Of a stretch of 64,000 nt of DNA, positions 1 through 7,160 are shown one piece after another; the stretch's first letter is position 1, and every line of letters begins with the position of its first letter. This DNA comes from Halalkalibacter nanhaiisediminis (GTDB lineage: Bacteria; Bacillota; Bacilli; Bacillales; Bacillaceae_D): positions 1-64,000 of the forward strand of contig NZ_VLKZ01000011.1 in NCBI RefSeq assembly GCF_007830185.1. The letters run 5' to 3'. Made by a program: the position numbers and the translations under genes. The notes below the pieces were generated by a model. That model saw nothing but the letters and a program-made list of their open reading frames with translations, had not been told where the DNA came from and did not search any database.

Positions 1-6
1 AAATAG

Positions 7-122
7 TCTGGTGGCGATAGCGAAGAGGCCACACCCGTTCCCATGCCGAACACGGTCGTTAAGCTCTTCAGCGCCGATGGTAGTTGGGGGCTTCCCCCTG
101 TGAGAGTAGGACGTTGCCGGGC
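7..122 (+). rRNA. rrf: 5S ribosomal RNA (copy 1)
   Basis: About 116 nt of typical Bacillus 5S rRNA: the 5' strand CTGGTGGC pairs with GTTGCCGG at the 3' end, and the internal loop segments GAAGAGGCCACACCCG and CCGAACACGG are conserved. It lies at the left edge of the window, so it is probably the last gene of a 16S-23S-5S operon that starts outside. It is identical to the copy at 5094-5209. Confidence 0.97.
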
Positions 123-127
123 ACTTT

Positions 128-156
128 AAAGCATTCCGTTATGGAGTGCTTTTTTA
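128..156 (+). terminator. Rho-independent terminator after 5S copy 1
   Basis: AAAGCATTCC pairs with GGAGTGCTTT around a short loop and is followed by a run of T. It sits 6 nt after the 5S gene and would end the rRNA operon. Confidence 0.85.
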
Positions 157-460
157 TTTAACATAAAATGATGGAAGCATCGTGAGTGAGCTTCATTGAA
201 TGTACATCATGTCCCCTTGTGAGACGAGCTCGTTTCTCTTCGTAAAACATCTGAATGAAAAGCGACGCTCACTACTTCCCTCGTGGAAGAGAAGTAGTGA
301 GCCAGGATGTTGTTGGGCTAAAGTACATTCCGATAGGGAGTGCTTTTTTAATTTGCAGAACATTAAGGATCAAGGCCTATTAAGAACTAAAACAAATGAA
401 GAACAATTGTAGTAAGGCATCCATTATCACTAAATTTCATAAAATGGATTAATTGCTGCC
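157..460. other. Gene-free stretch with two hairpins
   Basis: No credible gene is visible. At 268-301 there is a perfect 11-bp inverted repeat (CTCACTACTTC / GAAGTAGTGAG) with a 12-nt loop and no T-run. At 322-348 a second, imperfect terminator-like hairpin (AGTACATTCC / GGGAGTGCT plus T-run) resembles the 5S terminator, as if a 3' piece of an rRNA operon had been duplicated here. The rest is unremarkable. Confidence 0.5.
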
Positions 461-519
461 GATAAACAAAAAACAGGCCCAGACCTAAAGCTCTTGTCTG
501 TGCCTGTTTTTTGTTTATC
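461..519 (-). terminator. Terminator of the modA-modB operon
   Basis: Long inverted repeat GATAAACAAAAAACAGGC / GCCTGTTTTTTGTTTATC. On the minus strand it begins inside the modB stop region and is rich in T on the descending side, so it would end modAB transcription. Its symmetry means it could work in both directions. Confidence 0.8.
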
Positions 520-1177
520 CTGAGAATCGTCGGATGAACAATAGCATTGAGAAAGAAAGAGTGATGATAGCGATAACCCATGCCCATGCAAGCTCGGTAT
601 TGCCTGCTTCTAATGCTGTGAAAATAGCAATAGGAATGGTTTGTGATACCCCAGGTAAATTCCCAGCAAACATAAACGTAGCTCCGAATTCTCCTAATGC
701 TCTTGAAAAACTTAATATGATGCCTGAAATAATCGATTTTATACAAAGTGGTAGCGAGATATAGAGAAATACTTGAAGTTCATTCGCCCCTGCATTACGA
801 GCTGCCATTTCGATTTCAGGATCTATGTTATCTAGTCCCGTTTTAACTGATTGGTACATAAACGGAAAGGCAATAATTACTGCGACAATCACTACTGCTC
901 CCCATGTAAACATAACGGATTGATTAGTGAAAAAGTAAATAAACTCACCAATAATACCTTGATTCCCAAAAATAATAATTAATAAAAAGCCAATGACAGT
1001 AGGAGGTAAAACAGTAGGAAGTAGAAAAAACGTTTCTACTAAAAGCTTGCCTTTAAATGTTGCTTTGTGCATGAACCTGGCACAGATGATGCCTAGGATC
1101 GAGACAATGATAATGGCTGTTCCTGCTGTTTTTATTGATAAAATAACTGGGTCCCAAAAGTGAGCAGAAAATATCAT
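515..1177 (-). CDS. modB: Molybdate ABC transporter permease ModB
   Basis: 220-residue integral membrane protein with about five hydrophobic segments. The ABC-permease EAA loop is visible around residues 121-145 (EMAARNAGANELQVF) and is followed by the RALGEFGA stretch typical of ModB. In this family a homodimer forms the channel that receives molybdate or tungstate from ModA. Its start overlaps the modA stop by 1 nt (TAATG), which indicates translational coupling. No modC ATPase is adjacent: the next feature downstream is a terminator and then the rRNA gene. The ATPase must be encoded elsewhere, as with other Bacillus modAB pairs. Confidence 0.92.
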   Translation of the reverse strand: MIFSAHFWDPVILSIKTAGTAIIIVSILGIICARFMHKATFKGKLLVETFFLLPTVLPPTVIGFLLIIIFGNQGIIGEFIYFFTNQSVMFTWGAVVIVAVIIAFPFMYQSVKTGLDNIDPEIEMAARNAGANELQVFLYISLPLCIKSIISGIILSFSRALGEFGATFMFAGNLPGVSQTIPIAIFTALEAGNTELAWAWVIAIITLSFSMLLFIRRFSG

Positions 1178-1977
1178 TAATTTAACACTGGATTAAATCC
1201 ATACCTTTCAAATATCTCTTGTGCTTCTTTGCTTTGGAGGTAATGATAGACAGTGATCACTTCACTCTTTTCCGCAGACTCCTTAATGATACCTAATGGA
1301 TAGATGATCGGCTCATGAAGAGTGTGATCAATTGTCGTGATGATGGCAACTTTATCTGATTGAAGAGCATCTGTTTTATAGACAAAACCTAAGTCAGCGT
1401 TACCACTCTCTACGAAGGTTAGTACTTGGCGAACGTTTTGTGCGTTGATTAATTTATCCTGGACTTTCACCCATAAGTCGAGATTTTCTAATACTTCTTT
1501 TGCAAATTGACCAGCTGGAACAATTTCAGGAGTTCCAATGGCAATCCGTCTAACATCAGAAGACATGACAGCTTCCATATCCTCAAATGATGAAGAACTA
1601 CTCTTAGGTTGAATCAGTACAAGCTCATTTCCAATAATAAATGAGGAATGATTTTCGCTTATACGATTTTCTTTCACCAACTCATGAAATAAATCACTAG
1701 AAGCTGAGAAGTATAAATCAATTGGAGCACCTTGAGAGATTTGTTGTTTTAGGGCGCCTGATGAACCAAAGTTATAAATGATATTTACATTTGGATGTTC
1801 TTCTTCAAATGTCTCTTTTATGTCATTTAAAACATTTTGTAAGCTACTAGCTGCCGATATATACACATCAGTAGCCGTGTTATCAGGTGTTAGTTCTCTA
1901 GTGCCCTCATTGTTAGAGCAGGCGGATGTGAAAAATAGAATGAAAGTAGTAAATAGAATGAACATTATTCTAAGCAA
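1177..1977 (-). CDS. modA: Molybdate-binding lipoprotein ModA
   Basis: Periplasmic-binding-protein-type substrate receptor of the molybdate importer, anchored outside the membrane. The N-terminus is a lipoprotein signal with lipobox TSAC near residue 19. The SAASSLQNVLNDI start of the mature domain and the GSSGALKQQI anion-binding segment are typical of ModA. The start used is TTG at 1977. An ATG at codon 5 is an alternative, and the SD-like AAAGG lies about 12 nt upstream of the TTG, so the exact start is uncertain. It forms a two-gene operon with modB. Confidence 0.9.
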   Translation of the reverse strand: MLRIMFILFTTFILFFTSACSNNEGTRELTPDNTATDVYISAASSLQNVLNDIKETFEEEHPNVNIIYNFGSSGALKQQISQGAPIDLYFSASSDLFHELVKENRISENHSSFIIGNELVLIQPKSSSSSFEDMEAVMSSDVRRIAIGTPEIVPAGQFAKEVLENLDLWVKVQDKLINAQNVRQVLTFVESGNADLGFVYKTDALQSDKVAIITTIDHTLHEPIIYPLGIIKESAEKSEVITVYHYLQSKEAQEIFERYGFNPVLN

Positions 1978-2027
1978 TCATACAACAAACCTTTCTATTC
2001 TAAATAATAATCGATCTAGTAAAGATA

Positions 2028-2255
2028 CTAGTTAATTAATGATTGAAGTTTTTCGTTTCTCTGTTCTTTTTCCTCAACAGGTGCTAGATCATACTTTTTA
2101 AGCAAATGAAATAGTTCATTTAGGGTCTGTTGATCTGGTTTTTGATTTAGTAGATTAACACTCCCGTTATACAATTCCTCTGGAAGAAATGGTTTTTGGT
2201 CGTCTAGTTTTTTTTGGACGTCTTCTAATGTGTGATCAATCTTACATGAGCTCAT
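2028..2255 (-). CDS. Small conserved-looking cytosolic protein, function unknown
   Basis: 75 residues, charged, no signal peptide or membrane segment. It begins with MSSCKIDHTLED and is predicted mostly helical (LLNQKPDQQTLNELFHLLKKY). The ATG at 2255 is preferred because AAGGTGG stands 6 nt upstream; a TTG codon just before it has no separate SD. It lies upstream of modA in the same orientation, separated by about 50 nt, so it may share a transcript with modAB. I do not recognise the family. Confidence 0.7.
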   Translation of the reverse strand: MSSCKIDHTLEDVQKKLDDQKPFLPEELYNGSVNLLNQKPDQQTLNELFHLLKKYDLAPVEEKEQRNEKLQSLIN

Positions 2256-2385
2256 CAAATACCACCTTTCATTTTTTATTCTAACTATATCTATGAATTA
2301 ATAATATCACTACTTATTCAGCTGTTCCAATGATCTCTGATAAATCATAAACTTTGTTATAGAAAAAGATTTTATCGTGATGACC

Positions 2386-2415
2386 TTGTTACTTGATCCT
2401 TTATTAAGATAAAAT
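2386..2415 (+). promoter_or_regulatory. Candidate sigma-A promoter for the crcB pair
   Basis: TTGTTA at 2386-2391, an 18-nt spacer and TAAAAT at 2410-2415, about 30 nt before the first crcB start. I looked for a fluoride riboswitch fold in the leader and did not find a convincing one. Confidence 0.45.
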
Positions 2416-2445
2416 TGAAATATTCGTTTATTAAGGAGAGTCTTT

Positions 2446-2859
2446 GTGAAATGTAATTTACTGAAAAATATTGTGGCGATTATGATCGGTGCAGCGGTGG
2501 GGACAAGTTTACGGTATTATTTAAATCTATCTACAGTATCGACTGGTTATCCAATTGGCACATTGATTGAAAATATGAGTGGAAGTTTATTATTAGGGTT
2601 GTTGACAGGGTGGTTTATCTATAAGGTTCCACGTGAATGGGTGAAGACGGGACTCGGAGTTGGCCTTTGTGGTGGTTTTACAACGATGTCGACACTTGCT
2701 GCAGACAGTGTGTCATTGACTGTTCACCATACATGGTGGTTAAGTTTGATCTATTTAGTCGTGTCTGTTTTTGGAGGAGTGGGCAGTGCATTAGGAGGCT
2801 TTCTTCTTGGACAAAAGCTTGGTTTAAAAAGGAGTCAGCAGGAGGTGGGGGAGGCTTGA
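2446..2859 (+). CDS. crcB: Fluoride channel subunit CrcB/FluC (first of pair)
   Basis: 137-residue four-helix membrane protein of the CrcB/FluC family, which exports fluoride passively. Diagnostic segments are GAAVGTSLRYYL near the N-terminus, the NMSGSLLLG segment (equivalent of the family's conserved N-x-x-G-(S/C) helix break) and GLCGGFTTMSTL, the Phe/Thr track region. The start is GTG at 2446 with AAGGAGAG 5 nt upstream. The stop overlaps the TTG start of the second crcB (TTGA). Two adjacent genes suggest a heterodimeric channel, as in B. subtilis. Confidence 0.93.
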   Translation: MKCNLLKNIVAIMIGAAVGTSLRYYLNLSTVSTGYPIGTLIENMSGSLLLGLLTGWFIYKVPREWVKTGLGVGLCGGFTTMSTLAADSVSLTVHHTWWLSLIYLVVSVFGGVGSALGGFLLGQKLGLKRSQQEVGEA

Positions 2860-3236
2860 ATCTTTTACTTGTTAGTATTGGAGGAGCGGTAGGTGCGATT
2901 TGTCGGTACTTGCTTGGTCTTGTGATGATGAAGCGATATAGTGAGTCCCCTTTTCCAATTGCTATGCTAGTCGTTAATATGATAGGGTCGCTAGGGTTGG
3001 GGCTCTTTTATGGCTTTCATTATGGACAAACTCCTGCTGCCAGTGCATATGAAGAACCGCTTTTTTTATTGATAGCGCTTGGTTTCTTTGGAGCGTTTAC
3101 AACATATTCGACCTTTAGTATAGAAGCTGTTCAATTGTTTCAAAAGAAATTATGGAAGCCGCTTTTGGCATATATAAGTCTCTCCATTGTTGGTTCGATT
3201 CTGATGTTTGTCATTGGGCTAATGATGATGAAATAA
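2856..3236 (+). CDS. crcB: Fluoride channel subunit CrcB/FluC (second of pair)
   Basis: 126-residue partner of the preceding CrcB. It shows the same family marks: GGAVGAICRYLL, VVNMIGSLGLGLFYG and GFFGAFTTYSTFS. The start chosen is TTG at 2856, which overlaps the upstream stop codon by 3 nt and has AGGAGGTG just before it. A longer upstream reading would run in a second frame through the first crcB gene and is not credible. The genes are likely translationally coupled and co-regulated. Confidence 0.92.
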   Translation: MNLLLVSIGGAVGAICRYLLGLVMMKRYSESPFPIAMLVVNMIGSLGLGLFYGFHYGQTPAASAYEEPLFLLIALGFFGAFTTYSTFSIEAVQLFQKKLWKPLLAYISLSIVGSILMFVIGLMMMK

Positions 3237-3263
3237 AAAACGTATGAAAAGGGAGATGAGGAA

Positions 3264-4418
3264 GTGAAGGAAACAAATTTTAATACGAAGACGGTACACT
3301 TTCAAACAAAGGAAATGGCTCGAAATGCGAGTAAAGCGAAACCTATCTATCAAACATCAGCGTTTGTGTTCTCAGATTTAGATGATATGGAAAGCTTTTA
3401 TGAGGGTGAAAAAGAATATTTATATACAAGATATAGCAATCCAAATACAGATGATTTAGGAAAAGGGGTTGCGTTACTTGAGGAAGCAGAGGACGGTGTA
3501 GCGACATCGTCTGGAATGTCAGCGATCTTAGTTGGCATTCTTGCTGTGGCGAGTCAAGGAGATCATATCATTGCATCAGATGATTTATACGGTGGAACGT
3601 ATCAATTGTTTGCAAAAGAACTACCTAACTTTGGTATCAATGTCAGCTTCGTTTCATTCAAAGATCTGGATAATGTTAAAAAAGCAATAACAAATAAATC
3701 AATTTTGCTCTATACAGAATCGATTACAAATCCGCTTCTTCGTGTCGAAAAATTAGAAGAAGTTATTCAACTAGCAAAAGCTCACAATATTAAAACGATG
3801 ATTGATAATACGTTTGCGACTCCTTATTTACTCCAGCCAGCTACATTAGGTGCTGATCTCGTTGTTCATAGTGCGACGAAATATATTGGTGGACATAGCG
3901 ATGTTACAGCTGGTGTGTTAGTGGGAGAGCAATCATTAGTGAACAAAGCTAAGTCAAAAGTCATTAGTTTGGGTTGCAATCTTAGCCCGTTTGAAGGATG
4001 GCTAGCGTGTAGGGGAATGAAAACATTAAGTGTAAGAATGGAACGACAGAGCGCGAATGCGCAGGCGCTTGCAGAGGCCCTGCTTTTATATCCTGATGTA
4101 GCACATGTTTATTACCCTGAGTTTGTTTCAAATAAAGGAAATGGGGCAATGGTTAGTATTGATCTAGCTGTGGACGTGAATGTTGAACAATTTTTCCGTT
4201 CTCTAGGGTGGATCAAAATCGCTCCTACATTGGCAGGAGTGGAAACCACTGTTTCCTATCCGATTCGGACTTCACATCGAACCATCCCTGATGAATTAAG
4301 AAATGAATTAGGGATAGGAAAACAACTTATCCGTATTTCAGTAGGGATAGAAGATGAACATGATATTATTTCTGCTTTTCGACAAGCGATTGATTTATCA
4401 AAAAATGACAGCCTTTAA
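3264..4418 (+). CDS. PLP-dependent trans-sulfuration enzyme (cystathionine/methionine gamma-lyase or cystathionine gamma-synthase type)
   Basis: 384 residues of the Cys/Met-metabolism PLP family. The PLP lysine is in HSATKYIGGHSD (around residue 203). YTRYSNPN near residue 52 is the substrate/cofactor loop contributed by the neighbouring subunit, and SGMSAI binds the phosphate. The family makes or breaks cystathionine, methionine or O-acyl-homoserine derivatives; sequence alone does not settle which. It starts with GTG at 3264 behind GGGAGATGAGG. It stands alone, and its stop codon lies inside a bidirectional terminator shared with the convergent small gene. Confidence 0.88.
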   Translation: MKETNFNTKTVHFQTKEMARNASKAKPIYQTSAFVFSDLDDMESFYEGEKEYLYTRYSNPNTDDLGKGVALLEEAEDGVATSSGMSAILVGILAVASQGDHIIASDDLYGGTYQLFAKELPNFGINVSFVSFKDLDNVKKAITNKSILLYTESITNPLLRVEKLEEVIQLAKAHNIKTMIDNTFATPYLLQPATLGADLVVHSATKYIGGHSDVTAGVLVGEQSLVNKAKSKVISLGCNLSPFEGWLACRGMKTLSVRMERQSANAQALAEALLLYPDVAHVYYPEFVSNKGNGAMVSIDLAVDVNVEQFFRSLGWIKIAPTLAGVETTVSYPIRTSHRTIPDELRNELGIGKQLIRISVGIEDEHDIISAFRQAIDLSKNDSL

Positions 4419-4432
4419 TGGCTGTCATTTTG
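4401..4432. terminator. Bidirectional terminator overlapping two stop codons
   Basis: AAAATGACAGCC / GGCTGTCATTTT form a perfect 12-bp stem. The loop contains TAA on the plus strand (end of the PLP enzyme) and TTA, the stop of the minus-strand small gene. Both convergent genes therefore encode their last residues in the stem. Confidence 0.85.
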
Positions 4433-4567
4433 GTGTATAAAATCAAAGAATTGTTGCAGGGTTGGAATATCTGTTACTAATAAGGCTGGGAGAAATAAAA
4501 TCGTTAAAACAAGTGCGACTGGACTTAATAACATTGTACGACTAGCATGCCAGGTTTTACGAATCAT
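4415..4567 (-). CDS. 50-residue single-pass membrane peptide, tandem copy A
   Basis: 50-residue ORF starting MIRKTWHASR, then a hydrophobic stretch (about residues 13-33, LLSPVALVLTILFLPALL) and a polar tail ending FIHQNDSH. A strong SD (AAGGGAGGA) stands 7 nt before the ATG, which supports translation. A close relative lies 150 bp upstream on the same strand (4720-4875), and the two align end to end without gaps except for one extra C-terminal residue. Both end in a terminator stem. I do not recognise the family. A basic N-terminus plus one helix suggests insertion in the cytoplasmic membrane. A type I toxin-like peptide or a membrane-protein modulator are possibilities only. Confidence 0.75.
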   Translation of the reverse strand: MIRKTWHASRTMLLSPVALVLTILFLPALLVTDIPTLQQFFDFIHQNDSH

Positions 4568-4703
4568 ATTGATATCCTCCCTTTAATAAAACAATAGTTT
4601 AAAACACTAAACTATGTAAAATAGCTTTAATGTTAAATATATTATAATTTATTTTCTGAATATTTGCAATAATGATCTATTCTATTTTATTGACTATTAT
4701 TCT

Positions 4704-4737
4704 AAAAAAACGACAGCCATTAAAGGTTGTCGTTTTG
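4704..4737. terminator. Terminator overlapping the stop of small peptide copy B
   Basis: AAAACGACAGCC / GGTTGTCGTTTT stem with one G-U pair. On the minus strand the T-run follows directly, and the stop codon of the 51-residue gene lies in the loop. It is nearly the same sequence and design as the terminator at 4401-4432. Confidence 0.8.
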
Positions 4738-4875
4738 GTGTATATATTCAAGGAGTTGTTGGAGTATAGGAACATTATCAGTCAAAATTAAGACTGGAAG
4801 AATTAAAATTGTTAAAACAAGTGCAACTGGACTTAAAAGCATTACACGACTAGCATTCCATATTTTACGAACCAT
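4720..4875 (-). CDS. 51-residue single-pass membrane peptide, tandem copy B
   Basis: 51 residues starting MVRKIWNASR, with a central hydrophobic helix (LLSPVALVLTILILPVLI) and a tail ending YIHQNDNL. It shares roughly two thirds of its residues with copy A at 4415-4567, and the block ASR-x-MLLSPVALVLTI is almost unchanged. SD AAGGGAGGA stands before the ATG. Conservation of reading frame, SD, helix and built-in terminator in both copies argues that both are real genes. Function unknown. Confidence 0.75.
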   Translation of the reverse strand: MVRKIWNASRVMLLSPVALVLTILILPVLILTDNVPILQQLLEYIHQNDNL

Positions 4876-5039
4876 AGAGGGTTCCTCCCTTAGGAAAAAT
4901 GTGTTGCATGTGAATTCAAGATGTCACAAGATACGGCGGTCTTAGCGAAGTTTCGTTTTAACCATTATGGTGTATCACTGAGAGTATAATACTATGAAAG
5001 AATAATATTTAGCAATGGAAATATTTTTTTAAAAAAGAC

Positions 5040-5068
5040 TTGTTTTCATTAAACTAACATGGTATTAT
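5040..5068 (+). promoter_or_regulatory. Promoter of the second 5S gene
   Basis: TTGTTT, a 17-nt spacer and TATTAT end 25 nt before the 5S sequence. No 16S or 23S rRNA precedes it within the window, so this promoter would drive a separate 5S-tRNA unit. Confidence 0.7.
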
Positions 5069-5093
5069 AGAAATTGTGTCAGAGAGAAAATAG

Positions 5094-5209
5094 TCTGGTG
5101 GCGATAGCGAAGAGGCCACACCCGTTCCCATGCCGAACACGGTCGTTAAGCTCTTCAGCGCCGATGGTAGTTGGGGGCTTCCCCCTGTGAGAGTAGGACG
5201 TTGCCGGGC
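5094..5209 (+). rRNA. rrf: 5S ribosomal RNA (copy 2)
   Basis: Identical over its whole length, and over the few upstream bases visible, to the copy at 7-122. Unlike an operon copy it is preceded by protein-coding DNA and its own promoter, and followed 68 nt later by an initiator tRNA gene. Confidence 0.97.
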
Positions 5210-5277
5210 TAATTTTTCCTGAATATAATAAAGTGAAGTTGGGTATCCTTATTTAGAGAGCATCTTACTTATAACGA

Positions 5278-5351
5278 CGCGGGGTGGAGCAGTCTGGCAG
5301 CTCGTCGGGCTCATAACCCGAAGGTCGGCGGTTCAAATCCGTCCCCCGCAA
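5278..5351 (+). tRNA. Initiator tRNA-fMet (CAT anticodon)
   Basis: 74-nt cloverleaf. The acceptor stem CGCGGGG / CCCCGCA has the unpaired C1-A72 of initiators. The anticodon stem has three G-C pairs (GGG-CTCATAA-CCC) around CAT. The T-arm is GGCGG-TTCAAAT-CCGTC. The 3' CCA is not encoded. These features mark it as the formylmethionyl initiator, not elongator Met. Confidence 0.96.
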
Positions 5352-5354
5352 TAC

Positions 5355-5391
5355 CAAAAAATCGAAACGATTTCGTTTCGGTTTTTTTATT
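5355..5391 (+). terminator. Terminator after tRNA-fMet
   Basis: AAAATCGAAAC / GTTTCGGTTTT stem followed by a T-run, immediately behind the tRNA. Confidence 0.85.
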
Positions 5392-5408
5392 TTTTTGAGG
5401 AACTTGAA

Positions 5409-5548
5409 GAGAAAGGAGACTTGGCTAGCCACACTCACTTCTTATAGAAAAGGAAACTCGGCTAAAGACACTCACGTCCTATAAAAAGGAAACTTGGCTA
5501 AAGACACTCACGTCCTGTGAGTAACGCCGAGTACCTACGTCCTGTAGG
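5409..5548. repeat. Three degenerate 36-37 nt direct repeats plus GTCCT-loop hairpins
   Basis: Units at 5409-5445, 5446-5482 and 5483-5518 share the pattern AAAGGAAACT(C/T)GGCTAAAGACACTCAC(GT)CCT. The last unit runs into two small hairpins with the same GTCCT loop: CTCAC-GTCCT-GTGAG (5507-5521) and CCTAC-GTCCT-GTAGG (5534-5548). No ORF uses this stretch. It resembles short dispersed intergenic repeats of Bacillaceae; that assignment is inference. Confidence 0.6.
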
Positions 5549-5625
5549 CATAAAAGTGCTCTGCGCCGCCTAATTATCTATTTGGTCATGGGCTTTTTCA
5601 TCAAAATCGGATAAACTAGAAGGGA

Positions 5626-5660
5626 CTTCCTTAGGAGTAGAGTATTCCTAAGGTTTTTTA
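5626..5660 (+). terminator. Terminator or attenuator upstream of thiL
   Basis: CCTTAGGA / TCCTAAGG stem and six T residues, ending about 45 nt before thiL with no gene directly upstream. It could end read-through from the tRNA unit, or lie in a thiL leader. No TPP-riboswitch aptamer is recognisable. Confidence 0.6.
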
Positions 5661-5706
5661 TAGGATTGATTTTCTAATGCGGTCTTGATGGTGAGGGTGG
5701 TTATAA

Positions 5707-6699
5707 ATGAAAGATGAATTTGCATTTATTTCAAAAATAGCTCCAATAAAAACTTATCAATCTTCACTTGTTCAAGGGATCGGTGATGATGCAGCTGTCT
5801 ATCGTGGTTCTGAGAAGATGGATGAAGTTGTTTGTGTGGATACAATGGTAGAGGGTGTTCATTTTCGCCGAGACACTCTTTCTCCTTATCAAATTGGTAA
5901 AAAAGGTCTTGCGATAAATGTTAGTGACCTTGCGGCAATGGGAGCCATTCCTGCTTTTTATCTCGTCTCCATTGCGATTCCGTCTTCTTGGAATGAAGAA
6001 GAGCTTGCTGAGATCTACAGAGGGATGGACGAGCTAGCAACGCGGTATAACATGGACTTAATTGGTGGAGATACCGTTTCAACGGATGGACCTCTTGTTT
6101 TGACGGTTACTGTCATGGGCCGAGTTGAGCGTAACCAGGCGAAGTATCGTCATCAGGCAAATGCAGGAGATGTCGTGTTTCTAACTGGATATGTTGGTTC
6201 TTCTGCAGCGGGATTGGAATTATTATTTGATAAGGGTGTTGGCGGAGAATTTACAGTAGCAGAGCAGGTTCTTGTTCATGCTCATCAGGAACCCACTCCA
6301 CATGTGGAAGCGGGACGAATACTAGCTACCTTCCATGAACGGATTTCTTTGAATGATGTGAGTGATGGAGTCGCTAGTGAAGCGAACGAGTTAGCTGAAG
6401 CAAGCAAGGTAAAAGTGACAATCGAGGCAGATGCTCTCCCTTTTCATGAAAGCATGAAAAACTTTTCAAGAGAAAAACAGCTTGACTGGGCACTTTTTGG
6501 TGGAGAGGACTTTGTCTTAATCGGAACGGTTGCCAAAGAGTATGTGAACAAATTAAGTGAACGTTTTCGCAAACGAAATGTATTATTTTTTGAAATCGGA
6601 AACGTTGAGGCAGGAGAGCCTGGTGTGTTTTTAAAAGATGGTCAGCAAGTAACACGATTAGAAAAGCATGGATATAATCATTTTCAAAAGCGTGGGTGA
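5707..6699 (+). CDS. thiL: Thiamine-monophosphate kinase
   Basis: 330 residues, normal length for ThiL, which phosphorylates thiamine monophosphate with ATP to make the cofactor thiamine diphosphate. The PurM-like fold is marked by GIGDDAAV (residues 24-31, Mg/ATP aspartates), DTMVEGVHF, NVSDLAAMGA and LIGGDTV, with the C-terminal LFGGEDFVL. The start is ATG at 5707 behind GGTGAGGGTGG. It overlaps the next gene region and leads the tsaE-tsaB-rimI-tsaD operon, as in B. subtilis. Confidence 0.95.
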   Translation: MKDEFAFISKIAPIKTYQSSLVQGIGDDAAVYRGSEKMDEVVCVDTMVEGVHFRRDTLSPYQIGKKGLAINVSDLAAMGAIPAFYLVSIAIPSSWNEEELAEIYRGMDELATRYNMDLIGGDTVSTDGPLVLTVTVMGRVERNQAKYRHQANAGDVVFLTGYVGSSAAGLELLFDKGVGGEFTVAEQVLVHAHQEPTPHVEAGRILATFHERISLNDVSDGVASEANELAEASKVKVTIEADALPFHESMKNFSREKQLDWALFGGEDFVLIGTVAKEYVNKLSERFRKRNVLFFEIGNVEAGEPGVFLKDGQQVTRLEKHGYNHFQKRG

Positions 6700-6704
6700 A
6701 AAAA

Positions 6705-7160
6705 ATGGCAGAGTGGACAATTGTTACAGAGTCACCTGAAGAGACGATGCGTATAGCTGAAAATCTTGGACAGCTTGTTCAAGAAGGGGATGTGATCACA
6801 CTTGAAGGTGATCTAGGGGCTGGAAAGACAAGCTTTACAAAAGGATTAGCAAAGGGGCTTGGTGTGAAGCGGGTTGTGAACAGCCCAACCTTTACGATTA
6901 TCAAAGAATATCAAGGAAGACTGCCGCTTTATCATATGGATGTGTACCGAATGGAAGATGAAGCTGAAGACCTTGGACTTGATGAGTACTTTTACGGGGA
7001 AGGTGTTTCTGTGATCGAGTGGCCTAGTATGATTCCGTCGCAATTACCTGAGGACAGATTGATGATTTCGATTTATCATCTTGGAGAGACGACGCGAAAA
7101 ATTTCAATAAAATCTACTGGAGTACGCTCAGCAGTGCTATGTAAGGAGCTACAAGAATGA
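6705..7160 (+). CDS. tsaE: tRNA t6A biosynthesis ATPase TsaE
   Basis: 151 residues. Cytosolic P-loop protein that works with TsaB and TsaD in adding threonylcarbamoyl to A37 of ANN-decoding tRNAs. Walker A is [13 protein letters not shown], the family SPTF switch follows, and HMDVYR contains the conserved Asp/Tyr. I chose ATG at 6705 because GGTGA stands 5 nt upstream. A GTG at 6696 that overlaps the thiL stop would add three residues. The stop overlaps the tsaB start (ATGA). Confidence 0.95.
   Translation: MAEWTIVTESPEETMRIAENLGQLVQEGDVITLEGDLGAGKTSFTKGLAKGLGVKRVVNSPTFTIIKEYQGRLPLYHMDVYRMEDEAEDLGLDEYFYGEGVSVIEWPSMIPSQLPEDRLMISIYHLGETTRKISIKSTGVRSAVLCKELQE

Noticed and set aside
2280-2440. 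Fluoride riboswitch in the crcB leader
   Set aside because: The conserved pseudoknot segments of the crcB motif could not be matched; only a short GATGAC is present.
5409-5548. CRISPR array
   Set aside because: Units are directly adjacent with no unique spacers and no cas genes are present.
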